Positions 31,501 through 43,507 are shown, counted from the first letter of the stretch. The stretch: 64,000 bases of DNA from Tenebrio molitor (GCF_963966145.1 NC_091047.1:31992001-32056000), one strand, 5' to 3'. Numbers and translations: made by a program. The notes: generated by a model from the sequence alone, not told the origin.

Positions 31501-32036
31501 TTACGTACAACCCCCAGGACACCAAGTTGCCCTGGGGAGTGTGGGACTCCTCGCCGTGATGTTCGGGGCGAGACTACCCACTAAAAACCCCTCCTCGTCT
31601 ATACGGTCTTCAGCCCGAGAACTCGCCGTTAAGCATTCCTTCCGAGCTGAACCGATATTTCTTTTCATCTTCTCTCTAGCTGCCTCTCGAGCTCTTCTTT
31701 TTCTTTGAGGATATTTCTGATGCTCTGCCGCTTCCTCCCACTTTGAGTCGTTCTCCAGCATGGCCGCGATGAGCTCCCTCGGATCCGACGAAGCGTTCTT
31801 TGGAAAGGTTTTCCTTTCGTCTTCCCATTTCGGGCAAACGAACAGTGTATGCTCCGCGTCATCATTGGCCTCCGCACAGTACCAGCACGCAGGTGTGTCC
31901 GCCTTGCCTATCCTATGCAGGTATGCACCAAAGCATCCGTGTCCCGTCAAAGCTTGCGTTAAGTGGAAGTCCATCTGCCCGTGTTCCCGCGTTATAGTGG
32001 AGCGGGAGCTCCAATAAAAGACGCTTAGTTTTGGAG
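31501..32036 (-). CDS. R1-type LINE ORF2, C-terminal part
   Basis: Begins just past the insertion with APKLSVFYWSS, then HGQMDFHLTQALTGHGCFG and CWYCAEANDDAEHTLFVC, the C-x2-C-x8-H-x4-C finger that ends R1-clade ORF2 proteins. A basic, Arg-rich tail follows to the stop. The segment is open throughout. It continues the protein whose reverse transcriptase is at 38283-39098. Confidence 0.82.
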
Positions 32037-32570
32037 CAACCCAATCTTGGCGTAGAACTAAATGAGTGATACCTCAAAATGTTCGTCTTGAAGTGCTTAA
32101 TATATATCCAAAGTTACGACATTGGCCATTGGTCCTGACAAAAGTTATTGGTAGTAAACGAAAAAAAATATATTTTTTTTCTAAAAAGTTTAATCAATTA
32201 CCTACTTCGCTCTCGCTACAGTTATTGAGATGTTTTTAACACTATTATTTAGTATAGAATGTCTACTTTCCAACGATATACAAAAATTTATGTTAATTCA
32301 ATTCTAACCGACTATAATTAATTATAATAAAGACAGGGAGTATGTCGCATAAAATCGATTCAGTTAAAGTGCAGCGTTTTTGTTTAATAACTTTCTTATA
32401 AGACCGAAATCTGCAAATCGGTACACATGACAAGAAGCAGAATTTTATAAGCAATATTTCATTCGCTTATATTATCTACTTATTTTGATAAATAAAGACA
32501 GGGGAGCGAAAAAACTGAAGCAACTACACTGGACTCCGCATGTATACCCCTCAACGCACTGCCCGCTCTG
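32037..32570. repeat. Left terminal inverted repeat of the Academ-like element
   Basis: About 534 bp; its inverse is 37752-38282. The last shared block inward is CCGCATGTATACCCCTCA. Differences between arms are scattered substitutions (for example CTTGG against CTTCG at the tip). Confidence 0.9.
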
Positions 32571-32858
32571 ATGCCCGTGTGCGCGTTTGCAGGTGCACTC
32601 ATATCAATTCGTGTATTGTTTTCTTGGAATCAGGGTAAAAATAATTTCCCAAAAATGCTTTGATATTTTTAATTTAGTCTTTAGTTCAGCTAAGATTTGA
32701 GGGTGGTGTGAACGTATATGTAAATTGGAAATATTGTGTTTCAAAAGAAAATTGTTCTAAACTAAAGTTGTTCCTTCTTTCGGTGATTTTACTGATAAGT
32801 TTAAAGGTAAATAATATATTTCTCTGTCATCTCTTTATTTCAAATTAAATTTAATAGG

Positions 32859-35742
32859 TAAAAAATTACAAAATGCCAAATGTCTGATCTGCGACAATGT
32901 AGTTGATCCTGATGATGACAAATATGGACCATCCGTTAAAAAACCAACTTATGCTGGGATTAAAACTATTTTAGAATATAGTAAATTACGTGATGACAAT
33001 ATATTCCGACGATTAAACTCAATTCAGGATGAACTACTTACGAACCCTCAAAACAACACGTATCATTCTTCCTACAGAAAAAAATATTGTAGTAAAATCA
33101 ACATCAATACAGTTCAAAAAGCAAGTAATGATATGAGCAGATATGAATGCGGACGAACTTTAAGGGATGGCCAACCAAAATTTGAAATTAAAAATCAATG
33201 TTTTATTTGTGGTAGTAGCGGTACAGTAAAGAAAAAGCCTTAATTTCTGTGTGTACAGGGACGGGTGCTACTACAAGAGAAAAAACATTAAAAGCTGCTA
33301 TAGAAAGAGAAGATTTCACTATTCAAAATCGTATGGAATTTCATCCCGATCTTTTTGCATCAGATGCCAAATATCATAAATATTGCTATTCTCACTACAT
33401 TAGTGAAAGAAATATAATGACTGCAAAAAAAAAACTTTTGGAATCCGGCGATGATTTGAATGAAGATAGCGATATGCAACAATCTTTGAAGCTGTTATGT
33501 GATGAAATATCTACTAACATTATTAAAAACAAATCTGTTACCACACTTGCATTGCTAACTTCTAGAGTGAATCAACTCATGTCACAATGTAATATAACAA
33601 ATGCATGTGTCTCTTCTAATTTGAGTAGGTTTTTGAGACAAAAATTTGAGAATGAACTCTCTTTTATATCGAGGCCACGCAAAACAACAATTATTTGTTC
33701 AAAGGAGCATGAGACCGATTATGGGGTGTCAAATCAAATTGAGGAAGATGAAGAATTGTTTGAAACAAAAACAACATTGGATGAAGATCAAATACTTCAT
33801 CAAGCTGCCGGAATTCTAAGAAAAATGATAAGGGACCATCATTCAAATTTTTCTTCACATTCTGAATATAAGAGTGCCAACGCCTTAAACACTGAGACTT
33901 TGTTAAACGAACTTCCCCACGAGCTTTATAAATTTGTGTCCTGGGTAATTGATGAAACTTCGTACGAGAACGTCAGTGTACCGGAAAAAGAGAATATCAA
34001 AGCAATGGGTATATGTACCAATATTTTAAATTCATTTGACAAGAAAAGAAATCGTACTTCTTTTGGTCTGAATCTTTCCCTATATATTCATCACGCAGTG
34101 AAAAGTAAGAAAATAATCGACGTTTTGTTCAAGCTAGGTTTGTGTTGCTCTTATGATGAAATAAGATGTTTTTTAACAACTGTGGCCTGCAATTTGCTTC
34201 GTGAAGACAGTGCAGTTTATATTCCCCAGGGCCTACAACCGATTAGTGATGATGAAGATACGTGCAAAAAATTTTTTCATGCTAGCATTGATAACTTCGA
34301 CCAGAACGAAGAGACTCTGAATGGGAAATCCACAACCCATTCGATGGCTATGGTACTATTTCAAAAATCTGCTGGCTCTTCTTCTACCATGGCAATACAA
34401 AGGGAAACCAAACGTTCTCTAAATGAATGCAGTAATATTCAATTTGAACAACAGATTTGTCATTATCAAAAACCAAATGTTAGGCCAGAACCTCCAAAAT
34501 TGTCAGATGTGGAAACAAATATTTTAAAGCAAATGTCGCTAGAGAGTAGCAAAGAAGATCTAATCTGGAAATTGCTAAGGTATTTCAAGAAACGTGATGA
34601 AACAATTAGTTGGAATGAATTTAACAACTTTATTTCTACAAATAAGGTTCCCGTGTCATCTGTTTACTACTTACCGTTTATTAATTCACCGCCAACTGAA
34701 TACGACACAATATACTCCACGCTTTTACATTTAACTAAAATAGCTGAAACCCTAAATCAGAAACATCTTGTAGTGACAGCAGATTTAGCAATATATTCTA
34801 AGGCTCAGGAAATTTTGTGGCTACATTCTGATACGTTAGGCTCAAAGATCACCATGCAATTAGGTGGTATGCACCTTACAATGGCTTTCATAGCAAGTAT
34901 TGGTCAAATATATGGAGATGGAGGCCTTATAAATATTTTAGTTGACTCCGGTCTATATGCTGAAAATACTTGTCGTCAAATGCTTCAGGGAAAACAATTG
35001 GCCCGTGCCTGTCGGGGTTTGATATTGGCTGGAGATGCTCTCACCAGATCATTCCTAAAAGTAATGTTCGAATGGGCAGTGGAAGCTAAGCATAAAGACG
35101 AGATTATTACAAATGAAATGATTGAGCAACTACAAAACTTGGAAAACAATATTAATAAGGGATTAACTTGTGATGATGCACTGTCGGAATTAAAGGAAAA
35201 TTTAGATGAAATTCAGGAGTCCATTCAAAATTTTAAAATTTATGGATGCCAAATATCCGACACATTCAAATACTGGTTAACATTTTTAGACGCTATCGAC
35301 ATTTTATTACAGCTATTAAGAGCTGAAAGAGACGCAAATTTTCAACTGCATCTTAATGCTGTTTATGAGACTTTGCCATACTTAGTAGCTGGTGGTCGTC
35401 ATAACTATGCCAAATTTACCCCCATTTACCTGTCAGATATGATAAGATTAAAAACTACTCATCCTGATTTTTACGAATATCTGGAAAATGGCAATTTTGT
35501 TGTTAAAAGGTCCTCAAACAAGAAGTTCAACTGTGTACCATCAGATATGGCTCTTGAACAGACAATTAATAAAGATTGTAAAAGTTCCAGTGGTGTTATT
35601 GGTTTTACACAAGAAGAACAGGCTTTGACAAGATGGATTGTTACACGACACATTGTTGGTGAATATGCAACAAAATTTAAAGAGGTAATAGAAAAGTCAA
35701 CTACAGAGGAAAAAGTACAGCAATACTCTGAAAATACGAGAT
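32859..35742 (+). CDS. Academ-like transposase, N-terminal and core region
   Basis: Open from an acceptor-like TTTAATAG. The start has two Cys/His modules (KCLICDNVVDPDD with YRKKYC; CFICGSSGT with HKYCYSHY), split by a frameshift near 33241. The core follows: LLNELPHELYKFVSWV, LVVTADLAIYSKAQEILW, KITMQLGGMHLTMAFIASIG, LVDSGLYAENTCRQMLQGKQ, then YLVAGGRHNYAKF. The conserved Asp and the GGMH-M-F-IG block resemble the catalytic core of large Academ-type transposases, but I cannot assign all three acidic residues. A frameshift at about 35720 joins it to the next segment. The long span without stops implies recent activity. Confidence 0.65.
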
Positions 35743-37608
35743 GAAAAAGATGTCAAGCAAATCTTAGATGTTGTAGAAAATTCTTGGATCAATCCGTTTA
35801 GTCTTAACGCCTTATCTAAATTAACTCACATAGCATCTGGAAAAATAGCTCCCGACAATATTGTGAAATCATTAACTCAGTTCAAAATTAACGCTAAGTT
35901 ATATGTGGAAAATTTTGTCGAAAAAATTCTCACAGTAAACGGTACTGAAAGCTTTTGGAAATCCATTAAAAAACATAAAATTGATACATTTAGTGACACC
36001 AAAATAAATTACAAGAAAAAGCTAACAAAGACATCCACGCTAACATCTGAATTCATGTTTCGTAGAATTTTGAGTGCAGCTCGCCACAGAGATTTGGATT
36101 TCAGTAATCTTCTAAAATACGAACTCACACCAGTTCCATCATCTTTGTTTTTTGAAGATGGCTCTATGAGAAAATCACCAAAAGCCGAGTTGGGCAAAAA
36201 AATTAAAAGTTTTTGTCAACCTTTGTTTGAAATCAAAGATAGATTCAATTCTTGCATTATTGATGCCATGGGTCTATTACAAGAAATTCCTAAAAAATCA
36301 GTAAAAACCTATTCGGATATAGGAAGTATAATCTTTAAAGAAACTTTTAGATTTGTTTAATAAAAACTGCGAGACTATTGTTCTTGTCTTCGATCGTTAC
36401 AACATTCAAAATTCTACAAAAAATTATGAAAGGGAACGAAGAGGTGAAAGTGCAGCCCAAACTTATAATATAGTAGGTTCCAGAAAAATTGTGAACTACA
36501 AAACATTTTTGCAGTCTTTTGGCAACAAGATGGCTTTGATAGCATTTCTATCCAGTTATATCGAAGATAAGCCACTTTCAAATTACCTCCAAACAAAGAA
36601 ATTATCATTGCTGGTGGGTATATTAACAACGAAAATTGTTACACAATTACATGTGAAGGGGTTAAAGAACTTGTACATTTAAAATCGAATCATGAAGAAG
36701 TTGATACCAGGTTAATATTACATCTAATAGATAGGGCAGAAAATAAAGATAGAAGAGTACTCATAAAGGCAGATGATACTGATGTTCTAATACTTCTTTT
36801 ATATTACTTCTGGGACAATGAATTGATTCGCGAATGTAATGTATTTTTACAGTCCGGACATTCTGCAGCACACTCCAATAAAAAACATTTTATTCCCATA
36901 AATGACCTTGCTATTCGTCTAGGTGAATATATTTGTAAAAGTTTGCCAGCATTGCATAGCATTACAGGATGTGATACAACAAGTGCCTTTTTCAAAATTG
37001 GAAAAGGTACACCCTTCAATCTGCTGTTTAAATATTCAGAAAAATTTAACTTATCTGAGTTTGGAAAATGTTCTGTTGGTGATTCTTTACAACTGGCGAG
37101 AAAATTCATAAATAAATTATATGATTGCGAAAAAGAAGATTCACTTGACAAAAGTAGAATAAAATTAACTATGAATACCAAAAAACCAGCTAGTGAATTG
37201 CCGCCAACAGAAGATGCATTTTATCAACATATTTTAAGGTATTATCTATTAGATTTTCTAAAGTATTCTTGCAATTTATATTTTTTATGTAGATCTTATT
37301 ACCAGTGTTACCTATGGATCAACAGTCACGTTTTTATGGTCGACAAATTAGATGTTTTTCAATATGGATGGGACATAAAAAACGGAATACTTTCACCGAT
37401 CACTGCGACTCAAGAACCAATTCCCTATGATTTTAGAGAACTCCTAGATCTGTTCTGCACTGAAAAAAAATGCGATTCTTCAAAATGTCTGTGTGTTAAA
37501 GAAGGGATTTTCTGTTCTTCAGCATGTAAATGTTCCCAATTATGCCAGAATATTTGCAACCAAAGTGTGCCCAATGAAAGTGATGATGAAGACGCTGCTG
37601 ATTTTTAA
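35727..37608 (+). CDS. Academ-like protein, XPG/FEN-type nuclease-like and CXC region
   Basis: Continues after a frameshift as LKIRDEKDVKQILDVVENSW. Further shifts occur near 36345 (into LFNKNCETIVLVFDRYNIQN) and 36600. The nuclease-like part shows spaced acidic motifs: VFDRYN, NHEEVDTRLILH, IKADDTDVLILL and TGCDTTSAFFKIGKG, the last resembling the GCD...GIGPK helix-loop of FEN1/XPG nucleases. A 54-nt in-frame intron fits at 37239-37292 (AAG/GTATTA ... TTATGTAG), joining HILR to SYYQCYLWINS. The end has a tesmin-like CXC motif (CTEKKCDSSKCLCVKEG, CKCSQLCQ). Known Academ elements combine a transposase with an XPG-type nuclease; identity here is inferred. Confidence 0.62.
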
Positions 37609-37751
37609 ATGTATGTTGCACAAACTAAACAAAATAAACTATGTATTACAACTTTCATCAAATGCTAAAATTGAAAAATAAAATGTCTTTTCAAAAAAAT
37701 AATAAAAGAATCCACGCCCTACAAGTAATTCCTAAACAATGTAGGCTTCAA

Positions 37752-38282
37752 CGCGGGTAGTGCGGTGAGGGGTATACATGCGGAGTCCAGTGTAGTTGCT
37801 TCAGTTTTTTCGCTCCCCTGTCTTTATTTATCAAAATAAGTAGATAATATAAGCGAATGAAATATTGCTTATAAAATTCTGCTTCTTGTCATGTGTACCG
37901 ATTTGCATATTTCGGTCTTATAAGAAAGTTATTAAACAAAAACGCTGCACTTTAACTGAATCGATTTTATGCGACATACTCCCTGTCTTTATTATAATTA
38001 ATTATAGTCGGTTAGAATTGAATTAACATAAATTTTTGTATATCGTTGGAAAGTAGACATTCTATACTAAATAATAGTGTTAAAAACATCTCAATAACTG
38101 TAGCGAGAGCGAGGTAGGTAATTGATTAAACTTTTTAGAAAAAAAATATATTTTTTTTCGTTTACTACCAGTAACTTTTGTCAGGACCAATGGCCGATGT
38201 CGTAACTTTGGATATATATTAAGCACTTCAAGACGAACATTTTGAGGTATCACTCATTTAGTTCTACGCGAAGATTGGGTTG
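37752..38282. repeat. Right terminal inverted repeat of the Academ-like element
   Basis: About 531 bp, inverse of 32037-32570, ending TTGGGTTG at 38282. Confidence 0.9.
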
Positions 38283-39098
38283 GTGAACGATTTTAGTGGT
38301 TATCCGCTCGTCTATTAGCCATGGTTCTATTTGTGGGATCAGTTTCCGTATCCACCCACCCTTCGTGGAATTGCTCCATCTTTCCTGCCATTTCTGCCTG
38401 ATCCGCCGTGTGTTCTCACTTTTGGCCTGCTTGCCTTCGAGGATGTTTGTCCGCCCCTCCACCATGGGGTCGATGGGGACGCTCGACGCTAGAACCTGCA
38501 GGGCCTCCGTGGAGACTGTTCTATACGCACTGACCACTCGCAGGGTGATCCGCCTCTGGACTCTCATCAATGCGTTGGTATTGTTCTTCCGTTGTAGCGC
38601 CTTGGCCCACACGTTTGACGCGTATAGAAGCGTGGAGTACGCCACCGTCCCTAGAATTTTTCTTTTTGCGCTGGACGCGCCTCCTACATTCGGCATGAGG
38701 CGACCCAGCATCGCCACTATCTTCTCCGGTTTCTCAGATGTCCTCAGAATGTGTGGTCGGAAGGTCATCCCTCGGTCGACCCACACCCCGAGGTACTTGA
38801 TGCACGTCGTGGGGACGATTGTCTCTCCTCCCAGGCAGAAGCTTACTTCCCCGGGTCTCCTTTGGCCCACCAGGAGCACGGACTCCGTTTTCTGTGAGGC
38901 AAGTTTCAGGCCTGCCCTCTCCATCCATTCTTGGATTTTTTTCAGTGCCTCGTTCGTTATGTGCATCAGCTCTTCCTCCTTCCTCGCCATGGTCACAAGG
39001 GCGAGGTCGTCAGCAAAGGCTATGGTCCTCGCGCCCACGGGGAGCTCGATTCTTAGGACGGCATCGTACATGACGTTCCACAGCGCGGGCTCCAGGAC
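38283..39098 (-). CDS. R1-type LINE ORF2, reverse transcriptase end
   Basis: Starts mid-domain at LEPALWNVMYDAV because of 5' truncation, then the catalytic block ARTIAFADDLALV, a thumb region (IQEWMERAGLKLASQKTE, YLGVWVDRGMTFRPH), and a long linker to ITTKIV at the insertion point. R1-clade LINEs use this enzyme for target-primed insertion. The apparent ORF extends 5' into unrelated flanking DNA and 3' into the transposon repeat, which are not part of the protein. Upstream motifs (fingers, endonuclease) are missing. Confidence 0.85.
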
Positions 39099-39106
39099 GT
39101 GTGAAC

Positions 39107-39842
39107 TGAACTGAACTTTATTGAATATAATCCCAGGTTTGACTCGACAATATAATTCATGTATCACGTGATCATGAATGATCCAATGAAAACGCGTAAA
39201 GTCCTTAGTTGCATGGCTATCACAGCCATAATAAAAAAACAAAAAAAATATTATCTTATTTACTTTCGCCGTTACGATTTTTGATTGAAATAAATTTGTC
39301 AGTTTGACAAATAACTGAATAATTTTGTATTTCATTCATTATATTGTCTCATCGAATATAACACGTGGTATGAATAATCATCGATGATATTAAATTCGTG
39401 AAATTGAAGCAGGACATCTCCAGCTCAATTTCAGTCATAATATCGATAATCATACCACTAGTTACGAGTATATTAGGTTTAGATTTAATGAAGCAGCAAA
39501 ATGTTAAAGTTTCGGTAAGCAAAAAAGGATGATTGGCAGCAAAACGTGATCAGCAAAATAAAAGCAGCCGATACTTTTTTTTAATTTTTATGAGCAGCTC
39601 GAAAATTAAATAACCATCACAAAATATAGTTGACATAACAAAAAAAAAAAATCGATCTGTACATTTTGTTCAGCATTAAAATATTTTTTTGTTTGACACT
39701 GTCAGAATTTGAGAATTTTCTCCTGTGTGAACGGATTTTGATGACTCGTGGACCTTTAAAACTCTCGTTTCACTCGAGTTTTAAACTGGCTCATGCCAAA
39801 AAAAGCCCAAATTACACACGAACTCGTTAAATAATAGTATAT
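39107..39842. other. No supported gene; foldback at 39354-39473
   Basis: AT-rich flank of the R1-type LINE. An imperfect palindrome (AACACGTGGTATGAATAATC ... ATAATCATACCACTAGTTAC) spans about 39359-39465 and may be a foldback MITE. Confidence 0.45.
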
Positions 39843-39968
39843 TATATATTGAGGGAGAGAAATGCATGATTTTTCCTAAGGTGCAGTTTGTAGCCAGAGG
39901 GCGAAGCCCGAGGGCTACAAAGCACCGAGGGAAAAATGAGCATTCTCTCCAGAAGTATATATACTATT
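39843..39968. repeat. Hairpin repeat
   Basis: GGAGAGAAATGCATGATTTT at the left pairs with AAAATGAGCATTCTCTCC at the right, with an inner stem around GAGGGCGAAGCCCGAGGGC. The loop style is like that at 25300-25325. Confidence 0.7.
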
Positions 39969-40389
39969 TTTTTCACGGTAGGGAGTAGAAACAGCACAAA
40001 AATCTCAAATTTTAAGAATAAAAAAATGATGACAAATGAGTTGTCATCTTTCGATGAATTTAATGGAATTAGTAGTTGCCTTGACAACACAATTAGATTT
40101 TTGTCACAACAGTCAAAAAAAATGAAAACTCCCATTAGATTTTTGTCACAACTGTCAAAAAAATGAAAACTCCCTAGGGAGAAAATGCTCTACTTCTGTC
40201 ACGATGTTGACATCCGAAAAGTTGATTTCTACTCCCGATTGTGAAAAAATAACTATTTTTGGCCATCTCTATTGTCATATAAACATCAAAAATAAACATT
40301 TGATTATCAAAATTTGATCACTTTAAAATATCCTTTGAACAGCTTTTAAAACTATTGCTAGATACCTATAAAATATTAAAATAAAATAT
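39969..40389. other. No supported gene
   Basis: Contains a near-tandem 36-bp duplicate around ATTAGATTTTTGTCACAAC (40093 and 40134) with AAAATGAAAACTCCC. Otherwise plain AT-rich sequence. Confidence 0.4.
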
Positions 40390-40585
40390 TTACTGTACAA
40401 TAGGTGTACGCTTGACTTTAGAAGGGCGACCTCTCTTTCTTTTTTGACCTAACGGTATATTTTTGGCTTCAAGAGGTGGAACTACATATTTCAAGCGAAT
40501 CGCTAACCCAATCACATGTTTACACATATACATCTTAAAAAACTGTGGACAATTGCAACAGTTTTCCGTGTCCCCAATAGTACTA

Positions 40586-41897
40586 TAGTCCAATTTTTAC
40601 CCTTTTGAGGTGACGTCACGATTTCCTTCCTCGCTTTCTCTTTATTGAAACGACAGAAACAGAAAAAAAACAAAAAAAAGGCACGTTTATTTATTGATGG
40701 TCACTTTGAGGTTATTTTATGCTCCTGTCAATTTGACAATTTTTAATTTCTTTCACTTATTACATTGATTACAAACATAACCTTTCGAAGCGATTGTCAA
40801 CAAATTTGACACATTTATAGTTATTTATACCGTTTGTTTCAAAAAATTTCTGGTCAAGTAGGTCCTGCAAAACAAAAGCATTAAAAACGTATGGCGCAGC
40901 TTGTCAAATAATAATTGAACTGTCAGAAACGTCATTAATTGCCGTAATAATTTTGTTCGCAAAATTTTATCTATGAAAATAATTTTCACTCCTGAACAAA
41001 AGATATTCATGATTGAACTTTAATTTTGCAATGGTCACACACTTCACACATTTCGAGAAAGTGGCAGTGTTCAGCGGAAGTGCTCGATTCAAAGTTCGTA
41101 CTGACGAAAATATTGAGACTGTCGAACGTCAAATGGAAGACGAACCCCAATTATCTCTCAGGCAACTGTCGCAGCAGACTGAGTTATCAGTGTCAACTTG
41201 TCAAAGAATTGTTCGAAAGAATAGTAACAGCTGAAAGGTACCGAAACAACATCCTTGATGTTTTCATCAATCAACTCCAATTCACTCAGGGGTACTTTCA
41301 ATAAGACGGGGCCTCAGCACGGGAAACTTCGTTATTTGTGGTAATTTTTTAACAATAGGTTGATCAATCAAGATCTTTGAGGCGTCTTCCAATGTGCATC
41401 GAAGCTCAAGGCTACCATTTTCAACACTTGCTCTAGAATAATTTATAACACGTTATTTTTAATTGTTGTTTATTTATTTATTGTTATTACATTACTTGTT
41501 TACACATATTGGGCGGATTTATTTGTTTTTGTTGATCTGGGTACATAACCTAACTTTAACCACTGTAAACTGTTACGTTTGTTTACGTTCGTATACCTCG
41601 AAGTGGGAAGTGAAGATGTTCGCGGCAGCAGTATAAATCTTGGCGGCAACGCCAATTTCGTGGAATCGTAGGAAAAGAACCGTTGTCAAGCTTCTCCTGA
41701 AATTGTCATTTTATGACAGTTCGTTCAAAACAATTATTGTGATAAACACTTTCCCGTCTGAATTATTCAAGTTACGCCATACGTTTTTAATGCTTTTGTT
41801 TTTCAGAACCTACTTGACCAGAAATTTTTTGAAACATACGGTACATACTCAAGTTACTAGATAATGACGTCATCGCAAAAGGGTAAAAATTGGACTA
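40586..41897 (+). mobile_element. Internally deleted mariner with TAGTCCAATTTTTACCC ends
   Basis: TAGTCCAATTTTTACCCTTT at the left is mirrored at 41897, with TA at 40584-40585 and 41898-41899. Inside, a short HTH frame (41089-41234: TDENIETVERQMEDEPQLSL, then SQQTELSVSTCQRIVRK) is joined to a remnant of the centre (RYRNNILDVFINQLQFTQGY, FQ-stop-DGA at 41240-41310). So most of the transposase is deleted and the second Asp motif has a stop before it. 1,312 bp. Confidence 0.82.
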
Positions 41898-42177
41898 TAT
41901 GGCGGCCAAAAAATTTTGGCCATCACTTTCTTGACATTCAAGTAAAACTGTTTGAAGCTCAGATATTCCAAAAATCCGACATGAATAAACAAAATTAGAG
42001 CAATCGTACATAGATAACCTGAGGTAAACGTTCTGTGTAGTAGAAATGACAAAATAATTTTGAGTTTTGAAATTTACCACCCAAAAAACAACGTTCATAA
42101 TCAAGCAGGTAATCATGATGACAATAAAGTAGGGATTACAATTTTTTTTTTGGAATTGACAGACAATAACGGCCAAA
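41898..42177. mobile_element. MITE of the CTATNGCGGCCAAAA family, partial
   Basis: Its end TATGGCGGCCAAAAAATTTT was opened by the deleted mariner. The remaining sequence is an inverted, shortened relative of 57954-58323 (shared TTTTGAGTTTTGAAATTTACC). The distal inverted end is missing. It had inserted in the MULE gene. Confidence 0.75.
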
Positions 42178-43507
42178 AATCAAAATCTTTTTTAAAATTT
42201 AAAATAAACGAGATCAAAGCTGCACATTTTGAACCCCTATATCTTCAAATCTAAGAGGTATAGGATTTTTTAATTATTTTTCTCATTATCTTCTAACATG
42301 AGTTGACATTGCCCCATTGAGTTGTTCCGCCAATTTTGGGGCACCCAGTAGAATGCAAATCGTCTATATCCAACAACACACTTTTTTGAATCTGTTTGTT
42401 TTTTATATTCTCCACTCGAGTTTGTATCTTCATTTTTGCATGTGCCCAACACATTCTTACTGTAGCTGCATTACCAAAAACTTCAGTGAAGGCATTCTGC
42501 ATGCTTTTCGCCGCATCGCACACTAAAACAGTCGACTATAAAACACTCGAGAATAAAGAATATTATTACATACATTATTTTTTAGAGCGTCAAATAACAT
42601 TTTAAAGTCATCTTTCTGTTCGGAAGTAGCTACAGCTAAGCACAATGGATGGAACTTTCTATTTTTGTCTGTTGTGCCAAGTATCAAAACAGGAAACCCT
42701 TGCCATATTAGTTGGTAAGTGGCGAGTGGCGTCTGCATGAAGTATTTCTATACCACATGCTAGTTCCAGTAAATACTTAGTACTTAGTACAAAACGGAAA
42801 TGTGGTGTTGATTCATTGTCGAATACATTATATGATATCACAAACGGTTGATGCGGATCATCTGGTACAGTTGAATGCGAAAGTAGCCATGCTTCAAACT
42901 CACCCAAGCTTATTGTTTGGTTCCCATACTTCGCGCGACGCCGATCACTTAAATAGTTCTTCAACTGAGTCATTTTCGGTAGTCTGATGCCTTATATTTT
43001 GGATAAACTATTCATTATGGACATCGGTTTTAAATTCAGTTCAAAAAGTTTATCGATTTGTTTCTTGACGTTTTGGCTCAATCCGTGACTGGAGGCAGAA
43101 TCCTTTGAATCATGATCATGATCAACGTCGACGCGATACATTAACACTGCATCCGGATATGCATCAAACAGTAAATATATTGCTGCTGAGCATTGGGGTC
43201 CAAGGCGTTTCGCTTTATTACATCTAAAATATCTTTTTTTTTCCTTCTTCTGTGTCGTGTGTATAATTAACCGACCACAACTTTTCTTCCTTCAAAACTT
43301 TTCCGGCGTCCCCGTAATTTTGAATTTTTTTCACAAATACCCAATTTTTACCCTTAGATCTCTTTGTTGCAGGGTGTACTTGTTCTTCGTCGCTTTCGGT
43401 GCTATCGCTATCCGATTGAAAATAAGGAACTATCGTTTACTGCGATTGCGAATTACCTGAACTTGTAGTAGGTATAACACTAGTTTCCATGTTAACGAAT
43501 ATTAATA

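Larger units (their letters stand above)
32037..38282 (+). mobile_element. Academ-like DNA transposon with 530-bp terminal inverted repeats
   Basis: Both ends start CAACCCAATCTT-G/C-GCGTAG and stay paired inward for about 530 bp (32037-32570 and 37752-38282) with few differences. Flanking triplets are GAG and GTG, a possible 3-bp duplication with one change. The single transcription unit between them encodes a very large protein with a nuclease-like and a CXC module. Long near-identical repeats and few frameshifts point to a young insertion into the R1-type LINE. Confidence 0.85.
31468..39098 (-). mobile_element. R1-type LINE, 5' truncated, split by the Academ-like element
   Basis: A T-run at 31468-31480 is the poly(A) tail on the minus strand. 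The target duplication GTGTGAAC is perfect at 31460-31467 and 39099-39106. Coding parts are 38283-39098 (reverse transcriptase end) and 31501-32036 (C-terminal knuckle). The frame is split at 32036/38283 by the inserted transposon. Confidence 0.88.
40390..43490 (-). pseudogene. MULE (MuDR-type) transposase gene, interrupted
   Basis: From the ATG at 43490: an acidic start, a FLYWCH/WRKY-like finger (KKRYFRCNKAKRLGPQC ... DVDHDHD), a linker, then the MULE catalytic domain with LACGIEILHADAT, VLILGTTDKNRKFHPL and VCDAAKSMQNAF, where HADAT and VCDAA hold candidate catalytic Asp residues. MCWAHAKMKI follows. The C-terminal SWIM finger (CNCPQFFKMYMCKHVIG) and an AT-hook-like KRGRPSK end at 40390. 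Two stops and a frameshift are present, and nested insertions (40586-42177) separate the catalytic and SWIM parts. The final acidic residue lies in lost sequence. Confidence 0.78.

Noticed and set aside
38250..38282. C-terminal extension of the R1 protein (HQPNLRVELNE)
   Set aside because: These codons lie in the Academ-like terminal repeat; the true continuation is at 32036 and below.
38296..39114. A 272-codon plus-strand ORF
   Set aside because: It lies antisense to the R1-type reverse transcriptase with FADD and thumb motifs; composition explains the open frame.
39895..39930. Possible CRISPR-like or rho-independent terminator hairpins (GGGCGAAGCCC)
   Set aside because: The setting is eukaryotic; the stems are single MITE-type hairpins, not regular repeat-spacer arrays or bacterial terminators.
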